DNA from: Rhodobacterales bacterium
GTDB lineage: Bacteria; Pseudomonadota; Alphaproteobacteria; Rhodobacterales; Rhodobacteraceae
Length of the DNA stretch: 64,000 bases
Assembly (NCBI GenBank): GCA_017303485.1
Contig: JAFLCY010000001.1
Location: 1 to 64,000 of the forward strand
Reading direction: 5' to 3'
Shown: in pieces, positions 27,230 to 35,003 of the stretch
Layout: every line of letters starts with the position of its first letter
Numbering within the stretch: position 1 is the stretch's first letter
The notes under the pieces: generated by a model
What the model saw: the letters and a program-made list of their open reading frames with translations, nothing else
What the model was told of the DNA's origin: nothing
The model's database searches: none
Position numbers and translations under genes: made by a program

Positions 27230-27667
27230 ATGATCCGACGCTATGGCGAGGCCGTGAAGCCCGGGCAGGTCTACATCCGCAGGCCCGGAGTCTATGGCAT
27301 CCTGCTTGACGGCGACCAGATCCTTGCAACGCATCAGGCCAGTCCGGTGCCCGAGTTCCAGCTGCCCGGCGGCGGGATCGACAAGGGGGAGCATCCGATT
27401 CCGGCGCTGCACCGCGAGGTGTATGAGGAAACCGGCTGGAAGATCGCCGTGGTGCGGCGGCTGGGGGCGTTCCGGCGCTTTACCTACATGCCGGAATATG
27501 ACCTTTGGGCGGAAAAGCTCTGTGCGGTCTATCTGGCGCGGCCGGTGCGGCGGCTGGCTCCGCCATCCGAGGCCGGACACACGGCGGTCTGGCTACCCAT
27601 CCACGACGCGCTGACCCGGCTGGGAAATCCCGGGGACCGGGCTATGCTGGCCCGCTACTTCGGGTAA
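27230..27667 (+). CDS. NUDIX hydrolase
   Basis: 145 residues from ATG at 27230 (AAGGGGG upstream). The Nudix box runs from GGGIDKGEHPIPALHREVYE through ETGW (about 44-66). It is of the ADP-ribose/nucleotide pyrophosphatase-like kind with unknown substrate. It is divergent from hslO with 80 bases between starts. Its last 75 bases overlap the end of the receiver-PP2C gene on the other strand, an unusually long convergent overlap. Confidence 0.88.
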   Translation: MIRRYGEAVKPGQVYIRRPGVYGILLDGDQILATHQASPVPEFQLPGGGIDKGEHPIPALHREVYEETGWKIAVVRRLGAFRRFTYMPEYDLWAEKLCAVYLARPVRRLAPPSEAGHTAVWLPIHDALTRLGNPGDRAMLARYFG

Positions 27668-28906
27668 AAGATCCAGCACGATGCCCGACACGTCGTCGGG
27701 AAAGGCGTCGGTTTCCGCGGCGCGGGTCAGGTCCCAGACCATCGCTTCCAGAAGGTCGGCGCCGGAAAGACCGGCCGAGGCGTGCAGGCTTTCGATCAGC
27801 CCGTCTTCGCCAAAATCCATGCCGCCCGGCAGCGGGCATTCGGTAAAGCCGTCCGAGCAAAGGACCAGCCGGTCGCCCGGAGCGATCTGGACCGAGATCG
27901 GTTCGAACCGCGCCCCGGAGATCAGGCCGACGGGAAGGCCTCCCTCTCCCAGCTTTTGTACCCGTCCGTTCTTGCGGATCAGCATCGGATGGGGGTGCCC
28001 GGCCTGGACGAGGTCAAGCTGGCCAGAGCGACGGTCAATGACCGCGAAGACCATGGTAAAATATTGTTCGGCCTGAATTTCCTCCAACATCAGCCGGTTG
28101 AATCGTTCGACGACGGCAGCGGGCGGCAATAGCACATGGTCCCCTTCTGCACCGGTCTGGAACGCCAGGTTCTGTTCCGGCGTCGAGCCGGTGAGAAATC
28201 CTGCCAGTCGTGCGGTCATCATCGCCGAGGCAACGCCATGGCCGGAAACATCGATCGAATAGACGACCACCCGGTCGTCATCGACGCGGAAACTGCCGAC
28301 AAGATCCCCTCCCACCCGGCCGGAATTGCGCAGGAGCAGCGAAACCCGGGCCCAGCCATAGTCGCGCTCGCGGTCGCGGATCAGCGTTTGCTGAAGCTTG
28401 CGCGCCTCGATCAGGTCGCGGTCGAGCGAATCGTACAGCTTTTGCAGTTCGACCAGAGTCGCGACGATGACCTTGTTCTTGGCCAGAAGCTCGGCCTGCA
28501 TGGCAAGCATGCGTTCCCCGGCGCGCAAGCGGGCACGGAGTTCATTCGAGGCCACGGGCTTGGTCAGGAAATCGTCGGCTCCGGCCTCCAGCCCGTCGGC
28601 GATTTCCGTCTTTTCCGACTTTGAGGTGAGGAGGACGAAATAGCCATAGCGCTCACGGCCCAAGGCTCTGAATTCACGGCAGAACTCAAGACCGGACATC
28701 CCGGGCATCATCCAATCGCTGATGATGATGTCGATCTCGGACTGCCGGCACAGATTCAGCGCGCCAAGGGCGGATTCGCATTCGGAGACCTGGTAGCCCC
28801 AGCGGCGAAGCTGCATCGACAGCATGTGCCGCTGGGCACGACTGTCATCCACGATCAGCACATGTCGCGGCACCTCGGCCGCCCGCATTCCGCTTTCGAC
28901 TGTCAT
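27593..28906 (-). CDS. Response regulator with PP2C/RsbU-type phosphatase output (RbaY-like)
   Basis: 437 residues from ATG 28906; a Met six codons later is also possible. The receiver domain (about 15-135) has DD20-21, phosphoacceptor D64 (ISDWMMPG), and Lys in FLTKPV. A coiled linker (LDRDLIEARKLQQTLIRDRE) leads to a PPM/SpoIIE phosphatase domain. That domain has Asp residues in GGDLVGSF, IDVSGHGVASAMM, LCSDGFTE and PDDVSG. Such proteins dephosphorylate anti-sigma antagonists in partner-switching systems. In Rhodobacter capsulatus, RbaY of this type affects gene transfer agent production. No RbaV or RbaW gene is in this window. An Hpt gene is divergent beside it. Confidence 0.9.
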   Translation of the reverse strand: MTVESGMRAAEVPRHVLIVDDSRAQRHMLSMQLRRWGYQVSECESALGALNLCRQSEIDIIISDWMMPGMSGLEFCREFRALGRERYGYFVLLTSKSEKTEIADGLEAGADDFLTKPVASNELRARLRAGERMLAMQAELLAKNKVIVATLVELQKLYDSLDRDLIEARKLQQTLIRDRERDYGWARVSLLLRNSGRVGGDLVGSFRVDDDRVVVYSIDVSGHGVASAMMTARLAGFLTGSTPEQNLAFQTGAEGDHVLLPPAAVVERFNRLMLEEIQAEQYFTMVFAVIDRRSGQLDLVQAGHPHPMLIRKNGRVQKLGEGGLPVGLISGARFEPISVQIAPGDRLVLCSDGFTECPLPGGMDFGEDGLIESLHASAGLSGADLLEAMVWDLTRAAETDAFPDDVSGIVLDLLPEVAGQHSPVPGISQPGQRVVDG

Positions 28907-29070
28907 CGCACTGGCAAACACGTCCCGACCTCCGCTGCGGCGAGACTGGCGTGCAGGTCTTAACGGCGCATGAATGTTAAAATGCGCGGTGTTTCGACAA
29001 GGGGCAGGCACCAATTGTTAACGGTGTCAGCGTCAGGATGCGGCCTTGGGTGTGACGCGGGGTGAAGGCC

Positions 29071-29409
29071 ATGATCGACTGGAAGCGGGTGGCAGAATTG
29101 CGAGAGGAGATCGGCGCGGACGGCTTCGCCGAGGTGGCCGACATGTTCCTGGACGAAGCGGATGGCGCAGTGCGCATGCTGGCGGCGGGGTTGCCCGCGG
29201 ACGAGGTCGAGGGTCAGCTGCATTTCCTGAAAGGCAGCGCGCTGAACCTTGGCCTGTCCGATCTGGCGGCGATCTGCCAGGAGGGTGAGCGCAAGGCCGC
29301 CGCCGGGCAGGGCGATGCCGTCGATACGGCTCAGGTCGCGGCGATCTACCGTGCCTCGCGCGCCAGCCTCTTGGGCGGATTGTCCGCCGATCAGGCGGGT
29401 GCCGCCTAG
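29071..29409 (+). CDS. Hpt-domain phosphotransfer protein
   Basis: 112 residues from ATG 29071; a GTG three codons upstream is an alternative. The four-helix Hpt motif is clear: phosphorylatable H51 in QLHFLKGSALNLGLSDL. No kinase or receiver domain is present, so it is a free histidine phosphotransfer protein. The divergently placed receiver-PP2C protein, with 164 bases between the two starts, is the natural candidate partner. The 3' end overlaps convergent ilvA by four bases. Confidence 0.88.
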   Translation: MIDWKRVAELREEIGADGFAEVADMFLDEADGAVRMLAAGLPADEVEGQLHFLKGSALNLGLSDLAAICQEGERKAAAGQGDAVDTAQVAAIYRASRASLLGGLSADQAGAA

Positions 29410-30653
29410 ATCAGGAACTCGGACAGCGCCTCGTCATTGGTGATGTCGCGGAAGGCAAGGCCCGCCGCGTCCATCCGGTCGGTGAACTGTGCAAAACCCC
29501 CGGCCGTTTTGGTTTCGATCCCGATCAGGACGGAACCGAAGTTGCGTGCGGATTTCTTCAGGTACTCGAACCGGGTGATGTCGTCATCGGGGCCAAGCAG
29601 GTTCAGGAACTCGCGAAGCGCGCCGGGGCGCTGCGGCATGCGGAGGATGAAGTACTTCTTCAATCCGGCAAAGCGTTGCGCACGCTCCTTGACCTCGGGC
29701 AGCCGCTCGAAGTCGAAGTTGCCGCCCGAGGTGACGCAGACCACGGTCTTGCCACGGATTTCCCCGGCCAGTTCGGGCAGGACATCGACCGACAGGGCCC
29801 CGGCGGGCTCCAGCACGATGCCCTCGTGGTTCAGCATCTCCAGCATGGTCACACAGATCCGGTCCTCGGGGGCCAGCAGCACGTCGGCAGGATCGACCCA
29901 GGACAGCATCCGGAAGGTGTTGTCCCCCAGGCGCGCCACGGCAGCGCCATCGACAAAGCTGTTGATGCGGGCAAGCTTGGTCGGCGCGCCTTCCTTCAAG
30001 GCAGCGGTCAGGCTGGCCCCGCCAAGCGGCTCGACAAAACGGAATCCGGTCTCGGGCGCTGCCGCGCGCAGATATCCGGTAACACCTGAGGCAAGACCTC
30101 CGCCGCCGACCGGCAGGACCACAAGGTCCGGCGCGCCGCCAAGCTGTTCCAGCATCTCTACCGCGACCGAGGCCTGTCCCTCGATCACGTCAGGGTCGTC
30201 GAAGGGCGACAGGAAATGTGCCTGCCGGTCGGCGCACCAGGCCTGCGCGGCGGCAAGGGTCTGGTCGAAATAGTCGCCCGTCAGCTCGATCCGGACATTG
30301 TCGCCGCCGAAGACGCGGGTCTTGTCGATCTTCTGCTGCGGCGTGGTGACCGGCATGAAGATGGTGCCCTCGACCCCGAATTGGCGGCAGGCGAAAGCAA
30401 CGCCCTGCGCGTGGTTCCCGGCACTGGCGCAGACGAACTGGCGCTGGTCGGGATTGCGGTCCCGCACCTTGCGCATCGCGTTGAAGGCCCCGCGCAGCTT
30501 GTAACTGCGGACCGGGGTCAGATCCTCGCGCTTGAGCCAGATGTCGGCGTCGTAGCGCGCCGAGAGAAAATCGTTTCGTTGCAGCGGCGTTTCGGGAAAC
30601 AGCGCCCGCAGCGCCGCGGTTGCCGCATTCGCCGCCTGATTGAAGCCTGACAT
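29406..30653 (-). CDS. ilvA: Threonine ammonia-lyase (threonine dehydratase)
   Basis: A PLP enzyme converting threonine to 2-oxobutanoate for isoleucine synthesis. The 415-residue protein starts MSGFNQAANAA. The PLP lysine lies in PVRSYKLRGAFN (about 56). The nearby FVCASAGNHAQGVA and the glycine loop VLPVGGGGLASG are typical. A C-terminal ACT-like regulatory region (FILRMPQRPGALREFLNLLG, about 320-415) suggests feedback control. A frame 12 codons longer was rejected. Confidence 0.94.
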   Translation of the reverse strand: MSGFNQAANAATAALRALFPETPLQRNDFLSARYDADIWLKREDLTPVRSYKLRGAFNAMRKVRDRNPDQRQFVCASAGNHAQGVAFACRQFGVEGTIFMPVTTPQQKIDKTRVFGGDNVRIELTGDYFDQTLAAAQAWCADRQAHFLSPFDDPDVIEGQASVAVEMLEQLGGAPDLVVLPVGGGGLASGVTGYLRAAAPETGFRFVEPLGGASLTAALKEGAPTKLARINSFVDGAAVARLGDNTFRMLSWVDPADVLLAPEDRICVTMLEMLNHEGIVLEPAGALSVDVLPELAGEIRGKTVVCVTSGGNFDFERLPEVKERAQRFAGLKKYFILRMPQRPGALREFLNLLGPDDDITRFEYLKKSARNFGSVLIGIETKTAGGFAQFTDRMDAAGLAFRDITNDEALSEFLI

Positions 30654-30760
30654 GACGCTTTTACACCCTGGGTTTATGCGCTTGGTCACATTTTCGCCAC
30701 GATCCGGCGTTGCCTTAAAGGGGGTACTGAAATCCCAGCCATTTGCAAGGAGGCCGCCCG

Positions 30761-31696
30761 ATGCACCTCAAACCTTTGACCGTGGTCCTGGCAGTATCGC
30801 TGCTGGCGCTCGGCCCTGCCATTCCCCTTTTCGACATGACCGGCGCCGGAGCCGCCTATGCCAAGGGCGAGAAGGGTGGCGGCAATGGAAACGGCGGCGG
30901 CAATGGCAATGGCAATGGCAATGGCAATGGCAACGCCGGCGGCAAGGCCAATGGCAACCAGTCCGGGGCCAAGGCCGCCAAGGCGTCACAGGGGGCCACC
31001 GGGGCAAAGGTCGTGAAGGCCAAGAAGGCCGCCGCGACGCCCGAGACCGAAATCACCGAGGTCAAGGGAAAGAAGAAGGCAACGGGTGAGCTTGCCCCGA
31101 ACGAGCTGGGCAAGATGAATGGCGCGATGAACGCCAACATCAATGCCGTCCTGGCCCATATCCGCAACGGCCAGACCTCGAAGGGTCCAGTCGGCCTGCT
31201 GGCAGGGCTTGCGGTCGCAGATGCTGGCGCTTTGGCGGCGAGCACCGAAGCAGCCGAGCTTGAGGCATTGGCTGGGGGTTTCGAAGATCTTGAAACCGGA
31301 CTCGCGGACGCGGGTTTTGCGACTGTCGAGGACTATCTTCAAGCGAAGGCGGACGGCACGCTGACCGAGGAGCAGATGGCCGAGATCGATCCTTTGGTTG
31401 ATGCTGTGGGTGGGGTGGACGAAACGGGCCTCGGCCTGTCCGAGACCGCTCCGACCGACGAAGAGATCGCCGCGGCGGCGCAGGCCGCTGCCGGGGCCGA
31501 GCAGGCGGTGACCGACGCAGAAACCGCCATTGGCGAGGCGTGGAACAAGGACGGCGATCTGGAAACGCTGCTGGGCCAGTTGCGCGACCGGCTGGCGCCG
31601 GATCAGGCTGCCATCGACGCAGCGATTGCCGAGACGCAGGCCGCCGATGACCTTGCAGAGGTGGAACCGGACGACCCGGTGATCATTCTGGAGTGA
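30761..31696 (+). CDS. Exported Gly-Asn-repeat, Ala/Glu-rich protein of unknown function
   Basis: 311 residues from ATG 30761, with AAGGAGG upstream. The signal peptide LTVVLAVSLLALGPAIPLF is followed by a low-complexity Gly-Asn repeat (about 45-68) and a basic Lys/Ala segment (about 70-95). The C-terminal half is strongly acidic and helical (AAAAQAAAGAEQAVTDAETA). The fragment LGKMNGAMNANINAVLAHIRNGQ seems structured. It looks like a surface or periplasmic protein. I do not recognise the family with certainty. It stands alone between ilvA and argG. Confidence 0.75.
   Translation: MHLKPLTVVLAVSLLALGPAIPLFDMTGAGAAYAKGEKGGGNGNGGGNGNGNGNGNGNAGGKANGNQSGAKAAKASQGATGAKVVKAKKAAATPETEITEVKGKKKATGELAPNELGKMNGAMNANINAVLAHIRNGQTSKGPVGLLAGLAVADAGALAASTEAAELEALAGGFEDLETGLADAGFATVEDYLQAKADGTLTEEQMAEIDPLVDAVGGVDETGLGLSETAPTDEEIAAAAQAAAGAEQAVTDAETAIGEAWNKDGDLETLLGQLRDRLAPDQAAIDAAIAETQAADDLAEVEPDDPVIILE
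30899..30934 (+). repeat. Hexanucleotide tandem repeat inside a coding region
   Basis: Five perfect GGCAAT units and a sixth GGCAAC encode consecutive Gly-Asn pairs. Because the unit is six bases, slippage changes protein length without a frameshift. Confidence 0.85.
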
Positions 31697-31825
31697 TCGG
31701 GTTCCGTCAGAGCCGATCCTGATCCAGGCTGACGCGCGGCCTGTGGCGGCGTGTCAGCACGGCTATTCTTGCCCTTGGCCCGGTTTCCCTTTAATCGCCT
31801 GCGAAACCGCGCCGGAGCCCTTGCC

Positions 31826-33052
31826 ATGCAGAAGCCCAAGAAAGTCGTGCTTGCCTATTCGGGCGGCCTCGATACCTCGATCATCCTGAAATGGCTGCAG
31901 ACCGAATACGGCTGCGAAGTGGTGACCTTCACCGCCGATCTGGGGCAGGGGGAAGAACTGGAACCGGCGCGGCAGAAAGCCCTGTTGATGGGGATCAAGC
32001 CGGAGAACATCCACATCGTCGACGTGCGCGAGGAATTCGTGCGCGACTTCGTCTTCCCGATGTTCCGGGCCAATGCGCTGTATGAGGGGCTGTATCTGTT
32101 GGGCACCTCGATTGCCCGTCCGCTGATCTCGCAGCATCTGGTGCGGATCGCGCATGAGACCGGGGCCGATGCGGTGGCGCATGGGGCGACGGGCAAGGGC
32201 AACGATCAGGTGCGGTTCGAACTGTCGGCGGCGGCACTTGACCCCGCGATCAAGGTCATCGCGCCGTGGCGGTTGTGGGACCTGACCAGCCGGACGAAGC
32301 TTTTGGAGTTTGCCGAAGCGAACCAGATCCCGATCGCCAAGGACAAGCGCGGCGAGGCGCCGTTCTCGGTGGACGCGAACCTGTTGCACACCTCCTCGGA
32401 GGGTCGCGTGCTGGAGAACCCGGCAGAGGAATTCCCGAATTACGTCCTTCAGCGGGTGGTGCCGGTGGAAGAGGCGCCCGATCAGGCCGAGATGGTCGAG
32501 ATCACCTTCGAGAAAGGCGATGCGGTCGCGATCAACGGCGAGGCGATGAGCCCGGCCACGATCCTGACCCGGCTGAACGAGATCGGCGGCAAGCATGGCG
32601 TGGGCGTGCTGGACCTGGTGGAGAACCGCTTCGTCGGCATGAAGTCGCGCGGGGTCTACGAGACGCCCGGCGGGACGATCCTCTTGGAAGCGCACCGGGG
32701 GATCGAGCAGATCACGCTGGACGCCGGGGCGGGGCATCTGAAGGATTCGATCATGCCGCGCTATGCGGAACTGATCTACAACGGCTTCTGGTTCTCGCCT
32801 GAACGCGAGGCGTTGCAGGCGCTGATCGACAAGACCCAGGAACATGTCTCGGGCACGGTGCGGGTCAAGCTGTACAAGGGCCGGGCGGTGACGGTGGCGC
32901 GGTGGTCGGAGGAGTCCCTGTACTCCGAGAAGCACGTCACCTTCGAGGAAGATGCCGGGGCCTACGACCAGAAGGATGCGGAAGGTTTCATCCGGCTGAA
33001 CGCCCTGCGGCTGCGGCTGATCGCCAGCCGGAATGCACGGGTTGCGAAGTAG
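31826..33052 (+). CDS. argG: Argininosuccinate synthase
   Basis: ArgG joins citrulline and aspartate with ATP to give argininosuccinate in arginine synthesis. The 408-residue protein has the ATP pyrophosphatase loop [13 protein letters not shown] (about 9-21). It also has [15 protein letters not shown] (about 115-129) and the [20 protein letters not shown] segment region. An in-frame ATG 25 codons upstream lacks homology. The start at 31826 matches the family ([14 protein letters not shown]). Confidence 0.97.
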   Translation: MQKPKKVVLAYSGGLDTSIILKWLQTEYGCEVVTFTADLGQGEELEPARQKALLMGIKPENIHIVDVREEFVRDFVFPMFRANALYEGLYLLGTSIARPLISQHLVRIAHETGADAVAHGATGKGNDQVRFELSAAALDPAIKVIAPWRLWDLTSRTKLLEFAEANQIPIAKDKRGEAPFSVDANLLHTSSEGRVLENPAEEFPNYVLQRVVPVEEAPDQAEMVEITFEKGDAVAINGEAMSPATILTRLNEIGGKHGVGVLDLVENRFVGMKSRGVYETPGGTILLEAHRGIEQITLDAGAGHLKDSIMPRYAELIYNGFWFSPEREALQALIDKTQEHVSGTVRVKLYKGRAVTVARWSEESLYSEKHVTFEEDAGAYDQKDAEGFIRLNALRLRLIASRNARVAK

Positions 33053-33100
33053 GCGCCACACGCGGCAGGTTTGTCGTCTTAATTGAATCAGTGGGTTACA

Positions 33101-33128
33101 GGGGGCGATTTACGCTCCCTTAACTTTT
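33101..33128 (+). terminator. Weak intrinsic terminator after argG
   Basis: GGGGGCG (33101-33107) pairs with CGCTCCC (33113-33119) using one G-U pair. It is followed by TTAACTTTT. The T-run is interrupted, so strength is uncertain. Confidence 0.4.
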
Positions 33129-33148
33129 GGCGGTTCGCTTTCGCGCAG

Positions 33149-34057
33149 CTATGCCGCTGCATCACCCGCCGCGCTGAGCGCCCTGCCAAGTTCCAATCCG
33201 GTGCTGAGCAGGGCGTCTGCGGACTCCGCGCCCGCAAAGATGGACTGGGCTGAAAGGAACATACCGGCACCCGACAAGAGCCCCGCTTTTGAGTAGAGTG
33301 CCACGTTCAGGACGCCTGACCTCGCCTCCGCGCTATAGAGGCGCACCCCGCGCGGCAAGCGCTGCCCGAAGTCGGCGAGGATGGTCATGACAGGCGCGAG
33401 GCCGACATCGTCGGAAGCACCTGTCGGACGCAGCAGATCGAACTGCCGATCAGCGACCGGGATGGTCTGCACGGAAGCGAAACCCTGGGTGTCAATGGTC
33501 GACGCCATTCCCAGCCAGCCGCGCTTTGTCCACGCGACCTCGACCATCAGGAAATCGGGCAAGTTCCGCAGCCCGTCCACCTGCACCACAAGGCCGTAGA
33601 AATCGCTCTGAGCTGAGCCGTCGCCACTGCCGGATTTGGCATCCGCCAGCCGGACTACTCGGCCTTCGACCTTGCAGTGAAAGAGCGCGCCGACAGTCAC
33701 GGAGTCATGTCTGGGGAACATCTGGCTGGGCAGGAGCCAGAGGAAGTTGGCCTTGTCCCGATCTATTTCCAGACCAAGGCTGGCAGCGATTGGAGCAAGG
33801 ATAGCCGCATCCTGGGATCGCTTGAGTCCGTTGATGGAGACCGCCAGCACGATCAGCAGAAACAACGGGGCGGCATAGGTGAACGGCGGATCGAGACTGT
33901 AGACCCAGAGGCAAAACAGACCGCCGAAGATCAGGATGCCCCAGGCCCGCATGGCCTGCCATTTCAGCCGTGGCAGATTGGTGCTGACGACCTCCCCGGA
34001 GTGATGAGATCGCTCGCACGGTCTCGGGATGGTGGCGGGTGGCTGTGGGTCGGTCAC
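33149..34057 (-). CDS. Membrane-anchored protein of unknown function, coupled to DUF3137-like gene
   Basis: 302 residues from a GTG at 34057 that overlaps the upstream stop (GTGA). Two hydrophobic segments lie near residues 37-75 (AWGILIFGGLFCLWVYSL; PLFLLIVLAVSI). The soluble part, GLEIDRDKANFLWLLPSQMFPRHDSVTVGALFHCKVEG, resembles in layout the matching region of its upstream neighbour (GLDYSKDAKPFARALPKRLLPERG), suggesting distant paralogues. The function is unknown. A much longer open frame in the same phase is noise from the other gene. Confidence 0.7.
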   Translation of the reverse strand: MTDPQPPATIPRPCERSHHSGEVVSTNLPRLKWQAMRAWGILIFGGLFCLWVYSLDPPFTYAAPLFLLIVLAVSINGLKRSQDAAILAPIAASLGLEIDRDKANFLWLLPSQMFPRHDSVTVGALFHCKVEGRVVRLADAKSGSGDGSAQSDFYGLVVQVDGLRNLPDFLMVEVAWTKRGWLGMASTIDTQGFASVQTIPVADRQFDLLRPTGASDDVGLAPVMTILADFGQRLPRGVRLYSAEARSGVLNVALYSKAGLLSGAGMFLSAQSIFAGAESADALLSTGLELGRALSAAGDAAA

Positions 34058-34986
34058 TGCTGTACCCCCGCCGCTTCCTCGGCCTCGATCAGAAGCTTCG
34101 CCAGCGTCAGCGGCACGGTCAGATCCTGCATCGCGGCGCGAATGTCGCGGAAAAGCTGGTTTTCGTCCGGGAAAAGCCCGCCAAGGTGGAACAGGTTGCG
34201 CTTGTGCGACAGCGCGATGTGCATCTCCTCGCCGTTCGAGGTTGCGGCGTATAGTTCGGCCCCGGGTCCGACATGATCCTCGATCCGGGTCAGGATGGCG
34301 ACGACCCGGGCCAGCGCGGGCGGCTCCTCCTGCTGGCTCCAGGAGGTCCAGACGCCGTAGCTGCGCCCACCGTTGCCGGTGACATTGCGCAGGTGGTAAA
34401 GCCCCTCGGTCGAGAGGTCGCCGCCGAAAAAGAGGCCGCGACGGGTCTTGTCCTCCAGCGCGATGAAGAAGGCGGGCATGGCGGTGCGGTTGGGGAACTG
34501 GGCGACGATGCCCTTGAACAAGGTGCGGGAGTTCTTGCCGCCGGTTTCCACGTTCACCTCGGCCATCTGTATGGCATGTGCGCCGATGGTGCCGCGGACG
34601 TGGTCTTCGCCTGCCCGGATGCCACGTTCGGGTAGCAGGCGTTTCGGCAGCGCCCTGGCGAAGGGTTTGGCATCCTTGGAGTAATCCAGACCAATCGCCC
34701 GGGCTAGGATCGGCATGACCTTTGCTTCCTGCTTGCGGGCCGTCCATTTGTAGGTCCCGGTCACCACGAAGAAGGCCGCTATCCCGGCGACCACAGCAAT
34801 CTTCGCGCGGCTTTCGCCATCCATGCCGGAGTTCAGCGCAAGGACCATTGCAACGGCCGCACCTACGATGGCGAAGGTGATGATGCCGGTGGCGATGGCC
34901 GCCTGGCGCTTGAGCGCCGGCATAAGCGCGCGCACGGCAACCGCCACTTCGGTCGAGGCATCCGGTGGCGGCGTATCCTGTGGCAC
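34054..34986 (-). CDS. DUF3137-like membrane protein
   Basis: 310 residues with two membrane helices (about 28-50 and 62-82). A cytoplasmic domain follows with VNVETGGKNSRTLFKGIVAQ and MPAFFIALEDKTRRGLFFGG, which resembles DUF3137. The family is uncharacterised. Its stop overlaps the start of the next gene (GTGA), so the two products are probably made in fixed ratio and may interact. The S33 peptidase gene ends 17 bases upstream, suggesting a three-gene transcript. Confidence 0.6.
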   Translation of the reverse strand: MPQDTPPPDASTEVAVAVRALMPALKRQAAIATGIITFAIVGAAVAMVLALNSGMDGESRAKIAVVAGIAAFFVVTGTYKWTARKQEAKVMPILARAIGLDYSKDAKPFARALPKRLLPERGIRAGEDHVRGTIGAHAIQMAEVNVETGGKNSRTLFKGIVAQFPNRTAMPAFFIALEDKTRRGLFFGGDLSTEGLYHLRNVTGNGGRSYGVWTSWSQQEEPPALARVVAILTRIEDHVGPGAELYAATSNGEEMHIALSHKRNLFHLGGLFPDENQLFRDIRAAMQDLTVPLTLAKLLIEAEEAAGVQQ

Positions 34987-35003
34987 GACGGTCCTCCTGC
35001 CGT

